Shown here: positions 45,933-54,350 of the stretch, one piece after another
Layout: every line of letters starts with the position of its first letter
Numbering within the stretch: position 1 is the first letter of the stretch
From: Cryobacterium inferilacus
GTDB taxonomy: Bacteria > Actinomycetota > Actinomycetes > Actinomycetales > Microbacteriaceae
DNA: 64,000 bases
Assembly (NCBI RefSeq): GCF_019599185.1
Contig: NZ_JAIEUL010000011.1
Location: forward strand, 62,001 to 126,000
Direction: 5' to 3'
Notes under the pieces: generated by a model
What the model saw: only the letters and a program-made list of their open reading frames with translations
Told to the model about the DNA's origin: nothing
Databases searched by the model: none
Translations under genes and position numbers: made by a program

Positions 45933-45940
45933 CTGATGCG

Positions 45941-47008
45941 CTAGCTGGCCCCGAAGCCCGGCTGGCCGAGAACACCGAGGATACGGTTGAGATCGCCTAT
46001 GGTGGCAAAATCAACTGTGATCTGGCCTTTTCGTGCACCTAGATTGATTTTCACTCGGGTATCCAGGCGGTCCCCTAGCGTCTCCGCGATCTCATCAAGG
46101 TGCCCCTGACGCTTGCCGGGGGCCGGCTTGGGCACGACCAATTTCGGGCCGGCCGCAGCTGCCGCTTCGGCCGCACGAACGGAGAGGTCTTCGTTGACGA
46201 TCTTGTCGGCCAGCCGCAGCATGCCGTCCAGATCGCCGACCGACAGCACCGCTCGAGCATGACCGGCCGAGAGCACCCCGGCTGCCACCCGCAGCTGCAC
46301 CGATTCGGGCAGCTTGAGCAGACGCAGAGTGTTGGTGATCTGAGGGCGCGACCTGCCGATGCGGCTGGCCAGCTCCTCCTGAGTGATTCCGAAGTCAGAG
46401 AGAAGCTGCTGGTAGGCCGAGGCTTCTTCGAGCGGGTTCAGCTGTGCCCGGTGAAGATTCTCCAGCAGCGCATCACGCAGCATGTCGATGTCCGCTGTGT
46501 CGCGAACGATCGCCGGGATGCTGTCCAGGCCCACCTCTTTGGTGGCGCGCAAACGACGCTCGCCCATGACGAGCTCGTACTTGCCGGGCTGCTCGAGCAA
46601 TGGCCGAACCACGATGGGCTGCAACACCCCCACCTCGCGGATGCTGTGCACCAGCTCGGCGAGGTCCTCTTCATCGAACACGCTGCGGGGCTGCACGGCG
46701 TTGGGAACGATATCTGCCGGGTTCAGGTGCGCCAGCCGTGCGCCGGGCACCGGCAAGAGCTCGGGTGCGGATTCACCGGCAACGGCGGCGTCAATCGCAG
46801 TGGCGTCGCCAGTGGCGTCGCCAGTGGCGTCGCCGGTGGCCTCCGCGGTGCGGGCGGACGCGCCGGCGGGAGAGGCGCCGGCGGTGCCCTCGGCGTGAGG
46901 AACCTCGTTGTAGGGGAAGAATACGTCGACGGGGCGGGCCTGCGACGGATTGTCCTGAACCGGGATGAGAGAACCGATACCCCGGCCCAACCCTGTACGT
47001 TTCGCCAT
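45941..47008 (-). CDS. parB: Chromosome-partitioning protein ParB
   Basis: A 355-residue CTPase/DNA clamp that loads at parS and spreads. The N-terminus (MAKRTGLGRGIGSLIP) is the ParA-contacting motif; the CTP-binding GERRLRA is at 149-155; the helix-turn-helix follows (ITQEELASRIGRSRPQITNTLRLL); and the C-terminal dimer domain ends LGQPGFGAS. Between them is an Ala/Thr-rich linker with three GDAT repeats made by a repeated 12-base unit (46801-46840). Its ATG overlaps the parA stop by one base. Confidence 0.97.
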   Translation of the reverse strand: MAKRTGLGRGIGSLIPVQDNPSQARPVDVFFPYNEVPHAEGTAGASPAGASARTAEATGDATGDATGDATAIDAAVAGESAPELLPVPGARLAHLNPADIVPNAVQPRSVFDEEDLAELVHSIREVGVLQPIVVRPLLEQPGKYELVMGERRLRATKEVGLDSIPAIVRDTADIDMLRDALLENLHRAQLNPLEEASAYQQLLSDFGITQEELASRIGRSRPQITNTLRLLKLPESVQLRVAAGVLSAGHARAVLSVGDLDGMLRLADKIVNEDLSVRAAEAAAAAGPKLVVPKPAPGKRQGHLDEIAETLGDRLDTRVKINLGARKGQITVDFATIGDLNRILGVLGQPGFGAS

Positions 47009-47940
47009 TACTGCGCATCTCCTGTTCGTGGAACGCCCCGGCGGGCGATTTCTGCCGCTGCTTCCAGGTAGGAGAGCGATCCTGCCGAGTTCAGGTCGTA
47101 GCTGATCACACTCTGGCCGTAGCTCGGGGCCTCTGACACCCGCACGGAGCGCGGGATCAGGGTATCGAGCACCTGTTTGGGGAAGTGATCACGCACATCC
47201 TGGGCGACCTGGTTGGCCAGGTTGGTGCGGCTGTCGTACATCGTCAGCAGGATGGTCGACACGACCAGCTGCGGATTGAGGTGCTTCTCGATCAGTTCGA
47301 TGTTCTTGAGCAGCTGGCTCAGCCCTTCCAGCGCGTAGTACTCACACTGGATCGGGATCAGGACCTCGCGTGCAGCCACGAACGCGTTGATGGTCAGTAG
47401 CCCCAACGACGGCGGACAGTCGATGAACACGTAGTCGTACGGGTCGGTCATCTCCTTGATGTGCAGATCCAGAGCGCGACGAAGGCGCTGTTCCCTGGCG
47501 ACCAGAGAGACCAGCTCGATTTCCGCACCGGCGAGATGGATGGTCGCCGGCACGCAGTACAGGGCACCGAATTCGGGGCTCTTCTGCACCACATCCACCA
47601 TGGGCAGGTCGTTGATGATCACGTCGTACACGCTGGGGGTCTCGGCCCTGTGCTCCACGCCGAGGGCGGTGGAAGCGTTTCCCTGTGGATCGAGGTCGAT
47701 CACCAGCACCCGGGCGCCCTGACGGGCCAGGCCGGCTGCCAGGTTCACGGCGGTGGTGGTCTTGCCCACCCCACCCTTCTGGTTGGAGATGGTGATGACC
47801 CGCGTACTCTCGGGCTTAGGCAGGCGGTCGGCGGCGATCACCTGGCGGCGCCGGGTCAGGTCGGAGATCTCCCGGGCCAAGGGGGTGTCGAGGCCGGAGC
47901 CGGGAGAGCCGGCCTGCTGGTCTTCGCCAGGTTGTTTCAC
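47008..47940 (-). CDS. parA: Chromosome-partitioning ATPase ParA
   Basis: A 310-residue deviant-Walker ATPase that moves ParB-bound origins. ISNQKGGVGKTTTAVNLA is the deviant Walker A, VLVIDLDPQGNAS the switch I region and DYVFIDCPPSLG the switch II. The start is a GTG (VKQPGEDQQ) inside parS site 8. It forms an operon with parB and lies 75 bases downstream of rsmG in the same direction, with no visible terminator between. Confidence 0.97.
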   Translation of the reverse strand: MKQPGEDQQAGSPGSGLDTPLAREISDLTRRRQVIAADRLPKPESTRVITISNQKGGVGKTTTAVNLAAGLARQGARVLVIDLDPQGNASTALGVEHRAETPSVYDVIINDLPMVDVVQKSPEFGALYCVPATIHLAGAEIELVSLVAREQRLRRALDLHIKEMTDPYDYVFIDCPPSLGLLTINAFVAAREVLIPIQCEYYALEGLSQLLKNIELIEKHLNPQLVVSTILLTMYDSRTNLANQVAQDVRDHFPKQVLDTLIPRSVRVSEAPSYGQSVISYDLNSAGSLSYLEAAAEIARRGVPRTGDAQ

Positions 47941-47948
47941 GTGAAACC
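47933..47948. promoter_or_regulatory. parS site 8, on the parA start codon
   Basis: TGTTTCACGTGAAACC. The GTG start of parA (47940-47938) lies within the palindrome, so ParB bound here would sit on the translation start. Confidence 0.93.
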
Positions 47949-48015
47949 TTTGCGTTCGACGGTTGATGAGCCACCCGAAGGCGAGCGTTTCCCGGGGAGG
48001 AAGCGCAGCCAGGGA

Positions 48016-48648
48016 CTACTCCACTGTAGCCCTAATGACCCGGGTAACGTCCTGCAGCACGCCCTCGCCGAGGGTGAGAACCTCCACATTCCTCAGCCGG
48101 AAGCGCTGGATGGCCTTCGCTGCATTGTTCACCTCGCCGACGGCGCCGGCGCCCTTCATCACCACGAGCTCGCCGCCGGGGCGGACCAGCGGAGCGGTGA
48201 GCGGGATGAGCGTCTTGAATGCGCTTACAGCTCGCGCGGTGACCTGATCGAGCGGCGTCGGCAGCCGCACGTCTTCGGCCCGTGCGCGCAGCACGGTGGT
48301 GTTGGCCAGGCCGAGGTCGGCAATCTGAGCGGTGAGCCAGGCGACCCGGCGCTCCATCGGTTCAATCAGCACGAACGAGACATCGGGTCGGGCGATCGCG
48401 AGCACCAGGCCGGGAAGGCCGGCGCCGGAACCCACATCACCCACGAGGCCGGGACGCAGCAATGGAGCCACGATCGCACAATTGAGGATATGTCGACTCC
48501 ACAACCGGGGCAGTTCGAGCGGCCCGATCAAGCCGAGCTCCTCACCCTGCTCGGCCAGGTTGCGGGTGAACCGCCTGGCCACGTCGAGACGGTCGCCGAA
48601 CAGCTCCACCGCCTCGGCCGGTTCGAGCTCGAGAGTGTCGGTTCCCAC
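48016..48648 (-). CDS. rsmG: 16S rRNA m7G527 methyltransferase
   Basis: A 210-residue SAM-dependent methyltransferase. WSRHILNCAIVAPLL and GDVGSGAGLPGLVLAI (SAM loop) are diagnostic. The start is a GTG at 48648. It lies five bases after khpB and before parA, the normal order in many bacteria. Confidence 0.95.
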   Translation of the reverse strand: MGTDTLELEPAEAVELFGDRLDVARRFTRNLAEQGEELGLIGPLELPRLWSRHILNCAIVAPLLRPGLVGDVGSGAGLPGLVLAIARPDVSFVLIEPMERRVAWLTAQIADLGLANTTVLRARAEDVRLPTPLDQVTARAVSAFKTLIPLTAPLVRPGGELVVMKGAGAVGEVNNAAKAIQRFRLRNVEVLTLGEGVLQDVTRVIRATVE

Positions 48649-48653
48649 CGGGG

Positions 48654-49178
48654 CTACGCCGCGGTGATCACGGTGTGGCGGTCGCGACCCTCACCCTGGG
48701 ACTCCGACACGAAACCGCGCTCAGAGACGATGTCGTGCACCAGTTTGCGCTCGTACGACGACATCGGCGGCAGCGAGGCCTCCGTTGCGCCAGCCTCGAT
48801 CCGCTCGATGGCGCGGGTCACCAGGTCGGTCAGTTCGCCCTGGCGTGCCTCACGGGAGCCACCGATGTCCAGGATCAGGCGGGAGAACGAGCCGGTCTTG
48901 TTCTGCACGGCGAGGCGAGTGAGCTCCTGCAGGGCGTTGACGGTGTCTGGCTTGGACAACAGACGCAGGTTGGCCGGCTCCGACGAGTTCACCGACAGGT
49001 AGGCGCGGCCGTTGCGGGCGTCGATATCGATGTCGCCGTCGAGGTCGCAAATGTCGAGGAACTCCTCGATGTAATCCGCGGCGATATCGCCTTCCTGCTC
49101 GAGCTGGTCGATGGTGGGCGCGGCCGAAGCCACGTCCTCCGCGGCGATCACGTCAGTGTTCTCAGTCACGTTGTCCAT
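48654..49178 (-). CDS. khpB: Jag/KhpB-like RNA-binding protein (KH and R3H domains)
   Basis: A 174-residue protein with a short acidic leader, a KH-like domain (about 35-110) and the R3H motif near 135-172 (SSYERKLVHDIVSERGFVS, GRDRHTVI). In other bacteria it binds small RNAs and affects cell division and envelope. The ATG at 49178 is used; a longer frame to 49652 is a yidC shadow. It follows yidC by five bases. Confidence 0.9.
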   Translation of the reverse strand: MDNVTENTDVIAAEDVASAAPTIDQLEQEGDIAADYIEEFLDICDLDGDIDIDARNGRAYLSVNSSEPANLRLLSKPDTVNALQELTRLAVQNKTGSFSRLILDIGGSREARQGELTDLVTRAIERIEAGATEASLPPMSSYERKLVHDIVSERGFVSESQGEGRDRHTVITAA

Positions 49179-49183
49179 CCCTC

Positions 49184-50158
49184 TTACTTCTTGGGGCCGG
49201 TCTGCTTCTTGGCGCGGGCCTTGCCGACGGGCTGCTGGCGCTGGGCCGGCTTCTTCGCCTCGTCGACGACGATGACGTCGCCATCCGTTGCGATGAGCTT
49301 GCCCTTGCGGGCGAGGCGCTCTTCGCGGGCCTTGGCGGCCTCGCTGCCCGGGGTGGGCATGTTCCGGATGACCAGGAACTGCTGGGCCATGGTCCAGATG
49401 TTGGAGGTGAGCCAGTAGAACATCACGCCGAGCGGGAAGGCGACACCGGAGAAGGCGAAGACGAGAGGCAGCAGGTACAGCATGATCTTCTGCTGCTTGA
49501 ACATGGGACTGGCCTTGGTCTCCGGTGACATGTTCTTGGAGACGATCTGCAGCTGGGTGATGAACTGTGATGCCGTCATCAGTACGACCATCGTGGCCGC
49601 GATGATCATGACCGACAGGTTGAAGTCCTGCCCCCCGGTCCACAGGCCCCACTGCTGGGCGAAGGTGTCGTGCAGGGGCGCAACCCCGAACAGGTTGGCG
49701 TTACCGAAGCTCGTGGCCAACGCCTGGTTGAGGGGGCCGACGCCGGCGTTGGAACGCTGGGCATCGTTGAGCACAGAGAACAGGGCGAAGAAGATCGGCA
49801 TCTGCAGCAGCAACGGCAGGCAGGACGCCAGCGGGTTGGTGCCCGTGCGTTTGTAGAGCTCCATCGTCTCGCGGGACATGGCCTCGCGGGAGAACTGGTC
49901 CTTCTTGCCCTTGTATTTGTCCTGGATCTTCTTCAGCTGCGGGGCGACCTCGAGCATCTTGCGCTGGCTCTTGATCTGCTTCACGAAGATGGGGATCAGC
50001 GCGGCGCGCACCACGAGGACGAGCCCCACGATGGACAGGACCCAGGTGATGCCGTCGTTGTAGCCCATCCCCAGGTTGGAGAACAGCCAGTGGAAGGCGA
50101 CGAGCAGGAGCTCAACGACCCACTTGAGCGGCCAAAGGATTGTGCCTATGAGGTCCAT
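49184..50158 (-). CDS. yidC: Membrane protein insertase YidC
   Basis: A 324-residue Oxa1-type insertase with five membrane spans, the cytoplasmic helical hairpin (SQRKMLEVAPQLKKIQDKY) and the TGTNPLASCLPLLLQMPIF block. There is no large periplasmic domain, as in Gram-positives. The C-tail is Lys/Arg-rich. Its start overlaps the yidD end by 13 bases. Confidence 0.96.
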   Translation of the reverse strand: MDLIGTILWPLKWVVELLLVAFHWLFSNLGMGYNDGITWVLSIVGLVLVVRAALIPIFVKQIKSQRKMLEVAPQLKKIQDKYKGKKDQFSREAMSRETMELYKRTGTNPLASCLPLLLQMPIFFALFSVLNDAQRSNAGVGPLNQALATSFGNANLFGVAPLHDTFAQQWGLWTGGQDFNLSVMIIAATMVVLMTASQFITQLQIVSKNMSPETKASPMFKQQKIMLYLLPLVFAFSGVAFPLGVMFYWLTSNIWTMAQQFLVIRNMPTPGSEAAKAREERLARKGKLIATDGDVIVVDEAKKPAQRQQPVGKARAKKQTGPKK

Positions 50159-50478
50159 ACGTGCGGGTCAGCCCTTTCCGTGGCTAAAGGAACTACAAAT
50201 CCAAACGACGTCACACCGAAGCGACGATGTCTTTTGAGGGGAACGTCATCGATTCCGCCTTCAGCCCAGGGGTGGCAACGCAAGACCCGGCGTGCGGCGA
50301 AGAATGAGCCGACGATCAGGCCATATTCCTGCACGGCGCCGAGGGCGTACGCCGAACACGAGGGATAGTACCGGCACACATCACCGTACAACGGTGAGAT
50401 GACCGCGCGATAGACACGGAGCAACACGACCCCCACATTTCTGGGGATCAGGTACAGCGTGATCATCGCCCGTTTCAT
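50146..50478 (-). CDS. yidD: Membrane protein insertion efficiency factor YidD
   Basis: A 110-residue protein with the diagnostic YRAVISPLYGDVCRYYPSCSAYALGAV and the RVLRCHPWAEGGIDDVP motif. It assists YidC-dependent insertion. Its start overlaps the rnpA stop by four bases and its stop overlaps yidC. Confidence 0.94.
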   Translation of the reverse strand: MKRAMITLYLIPRNVGVVLLRVYRAVISPLYGDVCRYYPSCSAYALGAVQEYGLIVGSFFAARRVLRCHPWAEGGIDDVPLKRHRRFGVTSFGFVVPLATERADPHVWTS

Positions 50479-50816
50479 CGGCCGCGTTGGCCTTTGACGA
50501 GTGCGGTGGAGAGCTCGGCGAGCAGATCCGGCCAGCTCGCGCCGACCGCTGCGGGTAGTGCGCGAAAAACCACCTCGGTCCCGGCGGGAACGCCGGGAAG
50601 GAGATCGAAGCTAGCCGCTTTCATCCGCCGTCTGACGCGGTTGCGTACAACCGCGCCGCCAACATTCTTGGCGACGATGAACCCGAACCGCACCGGGGTG
50701 GGCTCTGAAGTTCGACGCAGGTACGCCACTGTGTGCGGGCCAACGACCCGCACACCACGTCTGACGACAGCCTTGTAGTCGCTCCCGCTCGTAATGCGAT
50801 TGGCGTGAGCGAGCAC
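50475..50816 (-). CDS. rnpA: Ribonuclease P protein component
   Basis: A 113-residue basic protein that helps RNase P process tRNA 5' ends. The signature RFGFIVAKNVGGAVVRNRVRRRMKAA is clear. The GTG at 50816 (VLAHANRITSGSDYK) matches the family's N-terminus; a frame to 51113 would cross rpmH. It lies nine bases after rpmH in the same direction. Confidence 0.94.
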   Translation of the reverse strand: MLAHANRITSGSDYKAVVRRGVRVVGPHTVAYLRRTSEPTPVRFGFIVAKNVGGAVVRNRVRRRMKAASFDLLPGVPAGTEVVFRALPAAVGASWPDLLAELSTALVKGQRGR

Positions 50817-50824
50817 AGGAGTAC

Positions 50825-50962
50825 TTACGCGGAGAGCTCGGTGCGACCCTTGCGACGGCGAGCACCGAGGATGGCGCGGCCGGCGCGGGTGCGCATGCGC
50901 AGACGGAAACCGTGCACCTTGGCACGACGACGGTTGTTCGGCTGGAACGTTCTCTTGCTCAT
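50825..50962 (-). CDS. rpmH: 50S ribosomal protein bL34
   Basis: A 45-residue L34 ([21 protein letters not shown]), very basic. It is the gene next to the origin and the first of the rpmH-rnpA-yidD-yidC run, divergent from dnaA. Confidence 0.97.
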   Translation of the reverse strand: MSKRTFQPNNRRRAKVHGFRLRMRTRAGRAILGARRRKGRTELSA

Positions 50963-51346
50963 TGTTCAATCTCCACGTATTGGATCTCCGCAGGCCTAAA
51001 CGAGCGGCCGGGAAAGAGTGAGGTAGCCCACGGGCTGGGGTCAACTGATTAAAACTACGGCTTCGCTCGCCCCCGGTCAAACTGGCGAGGGCCAAACAGA
51101 CGATTCTGCCCACTGAATTCCTTTTTATGGCACAGACACGCGGGTGTCGATCAAGCTAATTTGGCCTGACCGCCGGTCATTGACTACCGTGAGGACAAGT
51201 TATCCACAGGGTGTGGGTAAAGCCTGAGAATCCAGTCGTTATTTACCCACAGGCGGTGGATAACCTTGTGGATGAATCGTTCGGTTTGACATTCTGTGTC
51301 GATGATCCGCTCGTCTTCTCACGGCGGAAACGCATAAATATCAAGA
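50963..51346. other. rpmH-dnaA intergenic region with DnaA boxes
   Basis: This 384-base gap carries the divergent rpmH and dnaA promoters. DnaA-box-like sequences: perfect TTATCCACA at 51200-51208, one-mismatch TGTGGGTAA (51212-51220), TTACCCACA (51243-51251), GGTGGATAA (51255-51263) and TGTGGATGA (51268-51276). The boxes probably serve dnaA autoregulation and may form part of a bipartite origin. Confidence 0.75.
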
Positions 51347-52777
51347 ATGTGGGGAACCATGCCAGACGGGGAACAGCCCATCAGCGAAACATGGCGGTCG
51401 GTTCTGACCACCCTGGAGTCCGACGATTCCATCACTCCCATGCTGTACGGCTTCCTGAACCTGGTGGAACCCAAGGGCATCGCGGCCGGCACCTTCTATC
51501 TCGAGGTGCCCAACGAGTTCACCGCGAGCATGCTCAACCAGCGGATGCGGGTACCGCTGCTCACCGCGATGGGTCAGCTCAATGAGTCCGTCGCCGTTTC
51601 CACGTTCTATGTCGTGGTCAACCCTGAGCTCGAGCAGGAGTCACTCCGCCCGATCCAGGAGGCGCAGCCCCTGCCCGACATCGAGATGCCGGCGTCGCCG
51701 CAGTCCGTGTTCGAGAGTCCCGTTCCGGACAGCGTGCACGACACCCGGTTGAACGCCAAGTACAGCTTCGACAACTTCGTCATCGGCCAGTCCAACCGCT
51801 TCGCCCACGCCGCGGCCGTCGCCGTGGCCGAAGCGCCCGCCAAGGCGTACAACCCGCTCTTCATCTACGGCTCCTCCGGGCTGGGCAAGACGCACCTCCT
51901 GCACGCCATCGGGCACTACGCGATGAGCCTGTACCCCGGCATTCGCGTTCGTTATGTCAGCTCCGAGGAGTTCACGAACGATTTCATCAACTCGATCGCC
52001 AACAACCGCGGCTCGGCGTTCCAGAATCGCTACCGCAACATCGACATCCTGATGATCGACGACATCCAGTTCCTGCAGGGCAAGGCCGAAACCCAGGAAG
52101 CCTTCTTCCACACCTTCAACACCCTGCACGACCACAACAAGCAGGTCGTCATCACCAGCGACCTGCCGCCGAAAGCCCTCACCGGCTTCGAAGACCGGAT
52201 GCGCTCGCGCTTCGAGTGGGGGCTGATCACCGACGTGCAGGCTCCCGACCTGGAAACCCGCATCGCGATCCTCCGCAAGAAGGCACAGAGCGAAAAGCTG
52301 CAGGTGCCGCACGACATCCTCGAATTCATGGCCTCGAAGGTCTCCTCCAACATCCGCGAACTCGAGGGAACCCTGATTCGGGTGACCGCGTTCGCCAGCC
52401 TCAACCGCACGCCGGTGGACATGAACCTCGTCCAAACGGTTCTGAAAGACGTGATCACCCTCGACGAGGACAACGTGATCGCGCCGGTCGACATCATCAC
52501 CAACACCGCCGACTACTTCAAACTCACCGTTGACGACCTCTATGGCTCGTCCAGGTCTCAGGCCGTCGCCACCGCCAGGCAGATCGCCATGTACCTGTGC
52601 AGGGAACTGACGAACCTGTCTCTGCCGAAGATCGGGCAGTTGTTCGGCAATCGCGACCACACCACCGTCATGTACGCGAACAAGAAAATCAGCGAGTTGA
52701 TGAAGGAGCGACGCTCCATTTACAACCAGGTGACGGAGCTGACCAACCGCATCAAGCAGGATCACCGCTACAAGTAG
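51347..52777 (+). CDS. dnaA: Chromosomal replication initiator DnaA
   Basis: A 476-residue AAA+ initiator. Domain I is residues 1-95, a short linker follows, Walker A GSSGLGKT is at 175-182, Walker [14 protein letters not shown] follows, and domain IV has the DNA-binding signature [16 protein letters not shown]. The ATG at 51347 has no ribosome site; the ATG at 51359 ([12 protein letters not shown]) has GGGGA five bases upstream and may be the true start. The linker is much shorter than in Streptomyces DnaA. Confidence 0.97.
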   Translation: MWGTMPDGEQPISETWRSVLTTLESDDSITPMLYGFLNLVEPKGIAAGTFYLEVPNEFTASMLNQRMRVPLLTAMGQLNESVAVSTFYVVVNPELEQESLRPIQEAQPLPDIEMPASPQSVFESPVPDSVHDTRLNAKYSFDNFVIGQSNRFAHAAAVAVAEAPAKAYNPLFIYGSSGLGKTHLLHAIGHYAMSLYPGIRVRYVSSEEFTNDFINSIANNRGSAFQNRYRNIDILMIDDIQFLQGKAETQEAFFHTFNTLHDHNKQVVITSDLPPKALTGFEDRMRSRFEWGLITDVQAPDLETRIAILRKKAQSEKLQVPHDILEFMASKVSSNIRELEGTLIRVTAFASLNRTPVDMNLVQTVLKDVITLDEDNVIAPVDIITNTADYFKLTVDDLYGSSRSQAVATARQIAMYLCRELTNLSLPKIGQLFGNRDHTTVMYANKKISELMKERRSIYNQVTELTNRIKQDHRYK

Positions 52778-53142
52778 AGAAAATTTTTTTGGTTTTCGTA
52801 CCTGTGGATAACCCTGTGGAAACTCCCCCGACAACTCGGTCGGACCTGTAGAAACACAGCGGCTTCTTGTGAAAACTCCGAATTACAGAAACAACTTCCT
52901 GTCATTCATTGGGCTTAACGCTCACAGGGCGTCCACAACTTACAAGTTTGTAGTTCCCTGTCGCTGGGCGGCATCCACAGAGTTATCCACAGTTTCCACA
53001 CCGGTTAAGAAGATTAACGATTAACTTCATTAGCTCCAGGTCCAACAACCTTTACTCGCCGGCGATGACAAGAAAAGTGCCGCCGACAAACCCGACTAGC
53101 ATTGAGGCCGTATCCAGGTCTCCCATCGACAGGAGTGACTTC
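52778..53142. other. oriC: Chromosomal origin oriC (dnaA-dnaN interval)
   Basis: The 365-base gap holds perfect DnaA boxes TGTGGATAA (52803-52811) and TTATCCACA (52983-52991), near copies TGTGGAAAC (52815-52823) and TTTCCACAC (52994-53002), and an AT-rich run with TTAAGAAGATTAACGATTAA around 53005-53024 that suits a DNA-unwinding element. An A/T run (about 52779-52797) follows the dnaA stop. This is the usual position of oriC in actinobacteria. Confidence 0.85.
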
Positions 53143-54291
53143 GTGAGATTTCAGGCCAACCGGGACGTCTTCAGCGAAGCCGTATCCTTTGCTGTAAAAC
53201 TCCTCCCCCAACGCACCACCCTGCCCATTTTGAGCGGTGTGTTGATCGAAGCGACCGAGACGGGACTGATCCTGTCGTCGTTCGACTACGAGGTATCGGC
53301 CCAGACCGAAATCGCCGCCGATGTCGAAGAGACCGGCAAGGTGCTCGTCTCCGGGCGCCTTCTGGCCGAGATCGCCAGCCGGATGCCCAACGCCCCGGTT
53401 CGGTTCTCGACCAACGAGTCCCGCATCACCGTGAGCTGTGGCACCGCAAACTTCACCTTGCTGTCTATGCCGGTAGAGGAATATCCAAGCATTCCCCAGG
53501 TCAGCGCCCAATCCGGCCTCGTTCCCGCCGAGGATTTCGCCGCAGCCGTCTCCCAGGTCGCCGTCGCGGCGTCCCGTGACGATGTGACCCCGGTGATCAC
53601 CGGAGTGCAGCTGCAGATCACCGAGAACAGCATCAGCCTCGTCGCCACCGACCGGTACCGGGTGGCTGTGCGGGAGATCGACTGGGACCCGGGCGCCAAC
53701 CAGGCGCAGGAACCCATCACCGCACTCGTGCCCGCCCGCACCCTGCAGGAGGTCGGCAAGACCTTCGGCCACAGCGGCACCATTTCGGTGGCCATCACCA
53801 ACACCGATGACCGCGAGCTGATCGCCTTCACCGCGGACAAGAAGACCGTGACGTCGCTGTTGATCAAGGGCAACTACCCGCCGGTGCGCCGGCTGTTCCC
53901 CGAAAACGTGGACAACTACGCGGTGATGAACACCGCGGAACTCATCGAAGCCACCCGCCGTGTGCAGCTCGTGCTGGAGCGAGAAGCCGCCCTGCGCTTC
54001 AGCTTCAGCGCTGACGGGCTCACCCTCGAGGCGATCGGATCCGAGCAGGCGCAGGCATCGGAGACCATCGACGCCATCCTCTCCGGCGGTGACACCGTGG
54101 TCTCGCTCAAGCCGCAGTTCCTGCTGGACGGCCTCGGTGCCGTGCACTCCGAATTCGTGCGCATCTCGTTCACCAAGACCGAGAACCCCAACAAGCCAGG
54201 ACCCGTGCTGATCACGAGCCAGACTTCCCGCGAGCAGCCGGGAGCAGACAGCTACCGGTACCTGCTGCAGCCCAACCTGCTGCTGCGCTAG
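53143..54291 (+). CDS. dnaN: DNA polymerase III sliding clamp
   Basis: A 382-residue beta clamp with three repeated domains (blocks LLPQRTTLPILSGV, VATDRYRVAVREI and the C-terminal YRYLLQPNLLLR). The GTG at 53143 is chosen for AGGAG eight bases upstream and for the family start VRFQANRDVFSEAVS; a start at 53065 adds 26 unlike residues inside oriC. Confidence 0.97.
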   Translation: MRFQANRDVFSEAVSFAVKLLPQRTTLPILSGVLIEATETGLILSSFDYEVSAQTEIAADVEETGKVLVSGRLLAEIASRMPNAPVRFSTNESRITVSCGTANFTLLSMPVEEYPSIPQVSAQSGLVPAEDFAAAVSQVAVAASRDDVTPVITGVQLQITENSISLVATDRYRVAVREIDWDPGANQAQEPITALVPARTLQEVGKTFGHSGTISVAITNTDDRELIAFTADKKTVTSLLIKGNYPPVRRLFPENVDNYAVMNTAELIEATRRVQLVLEREAALRFSFSADGLTLEAIGSEQAQASETIDAILSGGDTVVSLKPQFLLDGLGAVHSEFVRISFTKTENPNKPGPVLITSQTSREQPGADSYRYLLQPNLLLR

Positions 54292-54350
54292 ACCACCGTC
54301 ACACGCCAGCACCAGCCCCACCAGCACGACCAGAACCACGAAGGACTGTT

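Larger units (their letters stand above)
43977..45940. other. Gene-free parS spacer between the ligase gene and parB
   Basis: Nearly 2 kb without a credible gene. It holds seven parS sites (listed separately), two copies of a CTGACGACGTGAAA motif, a perfect 8-bp inverted repeat beside one parS (44350-44375), and short open frames whose only conserved part is the parS sequence itself translated. The base composition is close to that of genes but codon-position bias is absent. It is probably the centromere-like ParB-loading region. Confidence 0.8.

Noticed and set aside
43977..45940. Short open frames in the parS spacer with shared VSRET or FHVKH ends
   Set aside because: The shared peptide is only the parS palindrome translated in different frames; there is no conserved domain, start signal or codon bias.
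43977..47948. CRISPR array, because of the repeated 16-mers
   Set aside because: The repeats are short palindromes with uneven spacing (62 to 789 bases between neighbours in the spacer) and are ParB sites; no cas genes occur.
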